Shown here one piece after another: positions 7,971 to 14,051 of a stretch of 16,850 nucleotides of DNA. This DNA is from an uncultured Lentisphaeria bacterium. GTDB lineage: Bacteria; Verrucomicrobiota; Lentisphaeria; JABSQK01; CAJWLW01. The notes under the pieces are model-generated. The model was not told the DNA's origin, searched no databases, and saw only the letters and a program-made list of their open reading frames with translations. How positions within the stretch are numbered: position 1 is the first letter of the stretch; each line of letters opens with the position of its first letter. Where the stretch lies: contig CAJWLW010000077.1 of the NCBI GenBank assembly GCA_913042885.1, positions 1 through 16,850 on the forward strand, written 5' to 3'. The translations under genes were made by a program, and so were the position numbers.

Positions 7971-9815
7971 CTACCACTCTATCTGCTGCTCAGCTATGAA
8001 ACGTATCCTGTTCCGCCACCTTGTTTCACTTTCCCGGTAATGGTCGCGCTGGAAAAGCGGCACATTCACACCGGGTGGGTCGACGTCGACACAGGTGTTT
8101 CCCTTGAGTAATACACGGTAAGAGCGTTTTTCCACGTTGATCCGCTCACAACTCTCTGTTATCGGGAAGACAAGCGAAACGAGATCGTCAGGTACAACCT
8201 TGCCGACTACCGCATAGCGACCCTCAAACTTGAGATTGCAGTCACCGGAATTAACTGTGCACTTCGTTTCCTCCGGCTGCACCCATTCGGGGATCCTGAC
8301 AGAAAGCTCCACCGGTTCCTTCACCTTGACATCGACCTGCCCCTTGTAAGGGATGTGGCTGTTCACGTCGGCCCATCTGGAACCACGGTTCAGGCACAGG
8401 TTGACCCGTAACTTTCCCGCTTCATGCGTTATCATATTCTCCCAGACATAGTAGATCGTCCGGGTCGCGTTGGCGGTGCAACAATGGGCAATTCCATTCA
8501 GATAACTACCCATATAGATCGTTCCACCCGGCAATTGATCGTTCACCCCCAGTGTACTGACAAAAGCGCCGATGTTTCTCTCCACCACCCTGTCGGTGCT
8601 GTGATGAGGGGGGATCTCAGTCGGAAACTCGGTCTCCGGAATCCTCTCCGACAGCCAGTTCAACCTGTCTGCTCTCTTTAACTGTCCCTCGACAAATAGA
8701 TTGCGGACCCATCTGTCCGCCATATCCCAGTAATCGCCGGTACCGTTCCTGCTCAGTTTTACTGCCAGAGCAATCATGTCGGCAAGCTCACATATTTCAA
8801 GGGACGTCGCGAACGCAACATCCAGCCACTCGGGGAAACATCCCAGGATTGTGTCCCCCTGCGTCATCCCGTATCGGAATCCCCGGTGCGCAAAATCAAC
8901 CGCTTCCTGATCACCGCTGATTGTCCCGTAATCCAGAAGAGCTACCAGAAGTCCTGTGTGACCGTGGAAATGGACACCTGAACGGCCGTGGAAATGGACA
9001 TGGGAAGCACCCGGATACTCCTCCAGAAACTGGCCATCGGGTCCGTAATAGTCAAAATCCTCCATGACCCAGCGTGCTAATTTGCCGGCCAGATCAAGAG
9101 CGGGCTCATATTTCGCGCACCTGGCATAGTTGGCCAACCCCTGGATACAAGATTTGTGACTCAGCGCTGACGGCCTGTCGGTACCGGGGTTCTGGGCATC
9201 CGTTACGGGCAGATGGGCCTTCTTTCCATCTACCACCGCCAGGTTCTCAAACCCATCAGCAAGTTTCCTGCCGGCATTCTTCCATTGGGGATCTTCGGTA
9301 AGCAGATAATAGAGGGTCATCACCCCCAGTGCCCTGCCGCTAAGAAACGGGCAGACGTAATGGTCACCTTGCGAATCCTCGCCGTTGCACCAGGGCGCAT
9401 ATTTTTTGAAATCCCAGACACACCATGGCCGGCCGACCTTGGGAGCATAGAGCAAGCCATTCGGCCCCTGCATCTGCCTTAAAACTTCCAGCCACCGTTG
9501 CTCGACGTGTTGATCCTGGTCGCTTCCAGAAATCAGTCTCAACAACGGCAATGACTCCGCAAACTTCGCCAGGATCGTCACGTCAGCTGGATCGCTGTGC
9601 CACATAATGGGCTTTTTATTCGCGTTAAACGACGCTTTCCAGTAGATCTCGTAGTCAGCCTCCGGGTCGGTAGGACCGGTAAGGCCATTGACGCCAATAC
9701 CGGCCATATCCTGGAGGTCCAGCGTATCCGGCGCCATGACCTCATCCGTCTGGCCATGATAGGCGGGCAATTCAATCTCGGGCTTCGTGCTGTTGATATA
9801 TTTTATCTTCTCCAA
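7971..9815 (-). CDS. GH127-like (DUF1680) glycosidase, beta-L-arabinofuranosidase relative
   Basis: Starting at TTG 9815 the protein has 614 residues. GGAGGAG at 9822-9828 is six bases upstream; the in-frame GTG at 9830 overlaps the edge of that motif. GH127 enzymes use a zinc-bound cysteine nucleophile held by Glu-x-Cys and a Cys-Cys pair. Both are here: LEICELAD with Glu340 and Cys342, and AHCCTANATRT with Cys445 and Cys446. His286 in FHGHTG matches the conserved barrel histidine of the family. The (alpha/alpha)6 barrel runs from about 75 to 465, and a beta-sandwich with VELSVRIPEW follows to the end. No signal peptide is seen, so it is probably cytoplasmic. The barrel is divergent from characterised arabinofuranosidases, so the substrate is uncertain. 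It contains a duplicated VHFHG motif (273-277 and 281-285). The downstream lipoprotein gene probably shares its transcript. Confidence 0.82.
   Translation of the reverse strand: MEKIKYINSTKPEIELPAYHGQTDEVMAPDTLDLQDMAGIGVNGLTGPTDPEADYEIYWKASFNANKKPIMWHSDPADVTILAKFAESLPLLRLISGSDQDQHVEQRWLEVLRQMQGPNGLLYAPKVGRPWCVWDFKKYAPWCNGEDSQGDHYVCPFLSGRALGVMTLYYLLTEDPQWKNAGRKLADGFENLAVVDGKKAHLPVTDAQNPGTDRPSALSHKSCIQGLANYARCAKYEPALDLAGKLARWVMEDFDYYGPDGQFLEEYPGASHVHFHGRSGVHFHGHTGLLVALLDYGTISGDQEAVDFAHRGFRYGMTQGDTILGCFPEWLDVAFATSLEICELADMIALAVKLSRNGTGDYWDMADRWVRNLFVEGQLKRADRLNWLSERIPETEFPTEIPPHHSTDRVVERNIGAFVSTLGVNDQLPGGTIYMGSYLNGIAHCCTANATRTIYYVWENMITHEAGKLRVNLCLNRGSRWADVNSHIPYKGQVDVKVKEPVELSVRIPEWVQPEETKCTVNSGDCNLKFEGRYAVVGKVVPDDLVSLVFPITESCERINVEKRSYRVLLKGNTCVDVDPPGVNVPLFQRDHYRESETRWRNRIRFIAEQQIEW
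8962..9009 (-). repeat. 24-base tandem duplication inside the GH127-like gene
   Basis: CCGTGGAAATGGACA occurs at 8962-8976 and again at 8986-9000, offset by exactly 24 bases. The copies keep frame and encode VHFHG twice with an eight-residue period (VHFHGRSG then VHFHGHTG). The second copy contains the histidine that aligns with a GH127 active-site residue. Confidence 0.7.
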
Positions 9816-9821
9816 CGCACA

Positions 9822-9828
9822 CTCCTCC
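9822..9828 (-). promoter_or_regulatory. Strong ribosome binding site that sets a TTG start for the GH127-like gene
   Basis: GGAGGAG on the minus strand lies six bases before TTG at 9815-9813, which begins the reading MEKIKYINS. Using the GTG at 9830 instead would place the start codon against the ribosome site itself, so TTG is preferred. Confidence 0.65.
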
Positions 9829-9830
9829 AC

Positions 9831-10276
9831 ATTAAGGGATAAGCCCTTTGTTTATCGGTCGAAGACAGTGTCGCTTCTCTCTGATCGTAGAGGAATGACA
9901 GCCGACAAGCCTCACGATACCCCCCGTGGTCACTGCGTCAAGAACACATACGAACTTCGCTGCTTACGTTTACTGATGATTTGACTCGGCCCAATTTCCA
10001 ATCAGAGGATTTCAGCTTCAAAGAGCATCGTTTCCGGTCACGCACACTTCCTCCCTGCTGATCCCATCCGCTGCAGTGCCGTCACCCCAGCACGCCGGTG
10101 ACGGTACAGGCGAATAGCTCTAAACAGTGCCTGACCATCTCAAGTCTTATGCCAAAAAAAAATCCTTTTTTATCTGCATGCCCCTTTGCGGTTGCCGATA
10201 CTGGTACCAAATTGCCTTTACATGCTATTGCGAATGACAAGTTTACACGGCCACGAGCGAAGGAGTCGAGGCGGAA
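9831..10276. promoter_or_regulatory. Divergent intergenic region between the GH127-like gene and the phosphoesterase-propeller gene
   Basis: These 446 bases contain no credible coding frame. They must hold promoters for both flanking genes. Visible structure: a small hairpin AAGGG/CCCTT at 9834-9848 next to the GH127-like ribosome site, a ten-base-pair inverted repeat at 10077-10106, and an A9 tract (10154-10162) followed by T6 (10166-10171) that may bend the DNA or act as an UP-like element. I could not assign a confident -35/-10 pair. Confidence 0.35.
10077..10106. repeat. Inverted repeat, possible operator
   Basis: CCGTCACC at 10079-10086 is the exact reverse complement of GGTGACGG at 10097-10104, around a ten-base centre. 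One G-T and one T-A pair extend the arms to 10077 and 10106. No T-run follows on either strand, so a terminator is unlikely. The position, about 170 bases upstream of the plus-strand gene and about 260 upstream of the minus-strand gene, suits an operator or activator site. Confidence 0.4.
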
Positions 10277-12694
10277 ATGTCGAACCAGGCTGAGATACAA
10301 CCCGGTGATTCACCATCAGTCACGATAACGGGCATCGTGTTTGCCAACCATGACGCCGATGGAACGAACGACAATCAGGAAAAGGGATTGTCGAACATCT
10401 GCGTTTCGGATGGGTTGACCTGCGTCCTTACGGATGTGGCAGGGCACTACCGGTTGGAGGCGGGCGCCGGCAGATCCCGTTTTGTCTTTGTGGTTGTCCC
10501 CACCGGTTACGAATCATCGACCGGCTTTTACCAGGAAATTCCCGCTGACGTGGCACAATTCACGGCAGACTTTGGATTGTCGCCTTCTGCGAAATCCAGG
10601 GACCCGGACTTTTCTTTTGTCCAGATCACCGATCTACATGTGCGGGACGAGTCCGATTCAGAGATACTTGCTGTGGATCTTGAGGAGATACAGCCCCTCG
10701 AGCCGGCCTTTGTCGTCGCGACCGGTGATGAAATCAATAACGGTCATGGTCGCTCAGCCGGCATGTACGCGCACTACAAGGCGGCGATCGAGGGCTATGC
10801 GCTTCCCATCTTTAACGTCGTGGGCAATCACGATCTGCCGATAGAAATTTACGAGGATTTCCTGGGCCCCAGTTACTATGCGTTCGACTATGGCGGCCGA
10901 CACTTCGTAGTTCTCGACTGTATGTCAGACGTGGACCAGCAACGGGACTGGCTGCGTCACGATCTGGCACTGCAGCCCGAGGGCATCGAGATATTGGTTT
11001 TCCAGCACTATCCGCCGGAAAAGGATCTGTTGGACTTTCTCTCGCAACATAATACCAGTGCCATATTCAGTGGTCACTGGCATTCAAGCAAGGTGTCCCA
11101 TCACCAGAACATATTGTGCATCAACACGCCGCCGTTACGGTTTGGCGGCTTTACCATGAGCCCCCGTGGATTCAGAAAGGTCTCTTTCCGTAGTGGTGAA
11201 CTGATCCTCGAGGACCACCTTGGCGGTTGCGGGCAACATTTGACTGTTGTATCACCAACCGACGGCGCCGTTGTTGCGACCGGAAAGATCCAGATCAAAG
11301 CGAACACTTATGACGTTTCTTCGAAGGTTACAACGGTCGAGTACCGGATCGAGAAAGAACCGTGGAAAAGCATGGCCGCTGTCGGCACATGGGCCTGGGA
11401 AGCGGTGTGGACAGGAAATACCCCCGGGGCTCATACCATACAGGTAAGGACAAAATTGGAGTCGGGCGCAATCCTCAACGATGACGCTGCTTTTGAAGTC
11501 GTCGATGACCTGTTCGCTTGTCCGCAGCCCGGATCTGACTGGCCGATGTTTCAACGTGATCCTGCCCGGACAGGCACAACCGGTGATCCCGTCAATCCCC
11601 CGTTACATCTGGCTTGGAGCACGACGATTGGCGGTAATGCGCACATTTCTTCACCCGTCGTTGCCAATGGCACAGTCTATATCGGGCTGCAGGATGAGGA
11701 GATGAAGGGGAACGCCGGTGTCTGTGCGCTCGATGCCCGTACCGGCGACATCAAATGGAAATATGAGACCCCGGCTTCGGTGAAGAACAGTGTGGCAGTC
11801 CATGAAAATCTTGTTTTTGCGATGACCGTCGACGGGGAGGTCTATGCGTTGGACGCGGCAACAGGAGCAGAAAGATGGGCGTATCGCCTGAACAATGCAC
11901 TGAAACTTCGGGTATACGCTTCTCCCGCTGTGTCTGACGGCGTTGTTTATCTCGGTGTTGCGCCGCATTTTGTCGCGTTGGATGCCCGGACCGGAAAGGA
12001 AGTGTGGCGGGCAACATTCATCGAAATGGCATCCATGCTCGGGGATGAATATATGGGCTCCTATTCGTCGCCCTGCATCGGCGAAGAAAAGGTGTATGTC
12101 GGTTTTAACCTGGCCACGGGGCTCGTTGCACTGGACAAGCAGACTGGGCACCAGCTCTGGAACAAGATGCACCTGCATAATCCCCTTCATGCAACGCCCG
12201 CCTTGTGCAACGACATGCTCTACCATCCCGCCTATGGCGAGCTCCGTGCAATGAAGGCCGAGACCGGGGACGAAGTATGGACCTTCCCGCTGCCAGCCGA
12301 GAATCCCTACTTCATCTATTGGACGGTGTCATCGCCGACGATCGCCGGTTCCAAGGTCTTTGTCGGTTCTCTGGACGGCAGCGTATTTGCTCTGGATGCT
12401 TTCTCCGGCGAAAAACTTTGGCACTATCAGACCGGGGAGACGATGGCTTCTTTCGGTCCTTGCATGAGAGCGGAAAGTCAAGTTACATCTTCACCCGTGT
12501 TGTCCGGCAACACCGTGTATCTTGGCTCTGCCGACGGCAGGCTGTACGCTCTGGATGCCGACAGCGGAAAGGAGATGTGGCGTTATGACCTGGGTGTGCC
12601 GATTACGTCGTCGGCAGCGATTTCCGGCAATACAGTCTATGTTGCATCATATGATGGAAGCATCTACGCTTTTACGCAGACCGCAATCGCCTGA
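10277..12694 (+). CDS. Calcineurin-like phosphoesterase fused to Ig-like domain and eight-bladed PQQ-type propeller
   Basis: An 805-residue multidomain protein. Residues about 16-75 match the small beta domain often found before such phosphoesterases (ICVSDGLTCVLTDVAGHYRL). The metallophosphoesterase core follows with all metal motifs: TDLHV (Asp119, His121), GDEINN (Asp151), GNHD (183-186), His244 in FQHYP and GHWH (266-269). Residues about 320-410 form an Ig-like domain (SPTDGAVVATGKIQIKA). From SDWPMFQRDPARTG at 420 a beta-propeller begins. I count seven ALDxxTGxxxW-type blade ends, from VCALDARTG to LYALDADSGKEMW, plus a closing IYAF strand, giving eight blades as in BamB. PQQ is probably not bound; this fold commonly serves as a scaffold. 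No signal peptide is seen and an in-frame stop at 10235-10237 rules out an upstream extension. The ATG has GAGG five bases upstream. A terminator follows. Confidence 0.87.
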   Translation: MSNQAEIQPGDSPSVTITGIVFANHDADGTNDNQEKGLSNICVSDGLTCVLTDVAGHYRLEAGAGRSRFVFVVVPTGYESSTGFYQEIPADVAQFTADFGLSPSAKSRDPDFSFVQITDLHVRDESDSEILAVDLEEIQPLEPAFVVATGDEINNGHGRSAGMYAHYKAAIEGYALPIFNVVGNHDLPIEIYEDFLGPSYYAFDYGGRHFVVLDCMSDVDQQRDWLRHDLALQPEGIEILVFQHYPPEKDLLDFLSQHNTSAIFSGHWHSSKVSHHQNILCINTPPLRFGGFTMSPRGFRKVSFRSGELILEDHLGGCGQHLTVVSPTDGAVVATGKIQIKANTYDVSSKVTTVEYRIEKEPWKSMAAVGTWAWEAVWTGNTPGAHTIQVRTKLESGAILNDDAAFEVVDDLFACPQPGSDWPMFQRDPARTGTTGDPVNPPLHLAWSTTIGGNAHISSPVVANGTVYIGLQDEEMKGNAGVCALDARTGDIKWKYETPASVKNSVAVHENLVFAMTVDGEVYALDAATGAERWAYRLNNALKLRVYASPAVSDGVVYLGVAPHFVALDARTGKEVWRATFIEMASMLGDEYMGSYSSPCIGEEKVYVGFNLATGLVALDKQTGHQLWNKMHLHNPLHATPALCNDMLYHPAYGELRAMKAETGDEVWTFPLPAENPYFIYWTVSSPTIAGSKVFVGSLDGSVFALDAFSGEKLWHYQTGETMASFGPCMRAESQVTSSPVLSGNTVYLGSADGRLYALDADSGKEMWRYDLGVPITSSAAISGNTVYVASYDGSIYAFTQTAIA

Positions 12695-12703
12695 TCGTAT
12701 TCG

Positions 12704-12723
12704 ACCGGTATTGCCGGTTTTTT
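12704..12723 (+). terminator. Rho-independent terminator of the phosphoesterase-propeller gene
   Basis: ACCGG at 12704-12708 and CCGGT at 12714-12718 form a perfect stem around the loop TATTG. A run of six T (12718-12723) follows immediately. It begins nine bases after the stop codon. Confidence 0.75.
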
Positions 12724-12784
12724 CCACTTCCGGACAACGAGAACAGACACAGCAACGACATGTTCAAACCATGACCGGAAGAAT

Positions 12785-12816
12785 GAGAAAATAGAATACC
12801 CCTACAACTCCAGGGG
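12785..12816 (-). terminator. Weak candidate terminator of the Gfo/Idh/MocA gene, overlapping its stop codon
   Basis: On the minus strand CCCCT (12816-12812) and AGGGG (12803-12799) form a five-pair GC-rich stem around an eight-base loop. The T-rich stretch TATTCTATTTTC follows. The stop codon at 12804-12802 lies in the stem. The stem is short, so this is only a candidate. Confidence 0.35.
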
Positions 12817-13797
12817 AAGCTCAGCAGCTAAGTCGACGGGCCGCTTCAGGGCAATGGAACGCCGAATTGCGGCTTCCACCTGCAGCTCCTGCAAACCGGC
12901 AATGCCGGGCACCGGCGGGGGCAGACCGTGTCGCAAGGAGTCCAAGTAGGCGAGGATCGATTTGCCGAAGGAGGCGTCGTACTGGTCCCAACGCGAGCGA
13001 TCACGCGAAATGGCATAGGTTTCATGGCGGCCGCTGTGGCCGTCGAGGATCTCCATATCCCCGTCGAGATCGCGAATATGGATGCGGCCCTTCTCGAAGT
13101 TGAAGGTCAGTTCCAGCAGCGGGAAGGTCCAGTCCAGCATTGAAGTCCCGATCAGGGTACCCGTGGCATCCTGCCCGGTCCGGAAAGCCGCGGTGACGTC
13201 GTGGGCGGCCATCCGCTGTCCACGAACCGTACTGCTTTGCAGGGCACTGAGCTCAACAATCGGGTCGGCGAAGTAGTGCAGCAGGTCGATGGCGTGACTC
13301 CAGCAGGCATAGTGCACCAGGCCGGTGATGTTGACCACGCGACCGAATTCGCGCTGAGCGATCAATTCCTTGGCTTTGATCGGTTGATCGAAGAAACGAT
13401 AGTTGAAGATCATTGCCGTTTCGCATTGCTGGGCGGCGGCCCGATGCAGCAGGGCTCGGGCCGCGACGAAATCGTCTTCGCTGACATTTTCCTGGCCCGC
13501 GGCAGCAACCAGGGGCTTCTCGAAGAACAGTCGGCGCGGGTTCAAGGAGAGAAGGTCCTGGGAGATGGCCAGACGTTCGGTTTCCCGGGTCAGTACAAAA
13601 ACAGAATCCGGCGACCAGTCGATCAGGGCTTCAAGTGAATCGAAGACTTCGCCGCCAAACTCCTCGGCGACCGCTTCGGCTTTGCTCTGCGTTCGGTTGA
13701 AATATCCGAGGCTGACATCCTGCTGATCGGCCAGGCAGGGAATGTAGTTGCGCTTGGCGATACTGCCCGTCCCGACCAGGCCTATCCTTATTGTCAC
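12802..13797 (-). CDS. Gfo/Idh/MocA-family NAD(P)-dependent oxidoreductase
   Basis: A 331-residue protein of normal family length. The Rossmann dinucleotide-binding motif IGLVGTGSIAKRNYIP is at 5-20. The signature EKP is at 93-95 in FFEKPL. HYACWSHAIDLLHYF at 162-176 holds the His168-x-x-Asp171 pair that lies at the active site in this family. These enzymes oxidise or reduce hydroxyls of sugars, inositols or related cyclic compounds using NAD(P). Start: GTG at 13797 with GGAG eight bases upstream; no better ATG is near. There is no signal peptide, so it acts in the cytoplasm. It lies 254 bases downstream of the six-hairpin glycosidase-like gene on the same strand, and may act on a sugar released by it. 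The exact substrate cannot be read from sequence. Confidence 0.9.
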   Translation of the reverse strand: MTIRIGLVGTGSIAKRNYIPCLADQQDVSLGYFNRTQSKAEAVAEEFGGEVFDSLEALIDWSPDSVFVLTRETERLAISQDLLSLNPRRLFFEKPLVAAAGQENVSEDDFVAARALLHRAAAQQCETAMIFNYRFFDQPIKAKELIAQREFGRVVNITGLVHYACWSHAIDLLHYFADPIVELSALQSSTVRGQRMAAHDVTAAFRTGQDATGTLIGTSMLDWTFPLLELTFNFEKGRIHIRDLDGDMEILDGHSGRHETYAISRDRSRWDQYDASFGKSILAYLDSLRHGLPPPVPGIAGLQELQVEAAIRRSIALKRPVDLAAELPLEL

Positions 13798-13828
13798 GGT
13801 GGCTACTCCCTATCCGAATTCGATGGCC

Positions 13829-14035
13829 TCAATATAGGGCCATTTCATAGTGGCCCAAGGGTTGCCCCGGCGCATGCTTTGCCAGACGCCCGACTGCAAC
13901 CGCAGCGGCAGTACCCGCGTTATCCCAATCTGGTGCTGAATCTGGCTATGATCGAACCGGGTAGCCGATAATACGTATGTCAGGCTTGGTGACGGGCATG
14001 TGTATCTTGCGGTCGCCACGTTCGTATTCCGGCAA
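13829..14035 (-). pseudogene. Possible gene relic or amber-interrupted small frame between two minus-strand genes
   Basis: The 254-base gap 13798-14051 holds a minus-strand frame that looks coding on both sides of one in-frame TAG (13948-13946). From a possible TTG at 14035, with GAGGG eight bases upstream, 29 codons include KIHMPVTKPDIRIIGYPVR. After the TAG, 38 codons include WDNAGTAAAVAVGRLAKH and end at TGA 13831-13829. Another minus-strand frame, 13810-14019, is open for 69 codons and ends beside the ribosome site of the oxidoreductase gene. I recognise neither. A decayed gene is one reading; GC-rich noncoding chance is the other. Confidence 0.25.
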
Positions 14036-14051
14036 TCCCGAATCCCTCAGC

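Noticed and set aside
8962..9009. Short direct repeats as a CRISPR-like array
   Set aside because: There are only two copies, in frame inside a real gene, with no regular spacers or cas genes.
10154..10171. A9/T6 tract as a terminator
   Set aside because: The stem would be A-T only with a loop of about three bases. It is better seen as an A-tract in a promoter region.
11651..12226. Minus-strand open frame of 191 codons
   Set aside because: It is antisense to the propeller repeats of the phosphoesterase gene, whose blade motifs are unmistakable.
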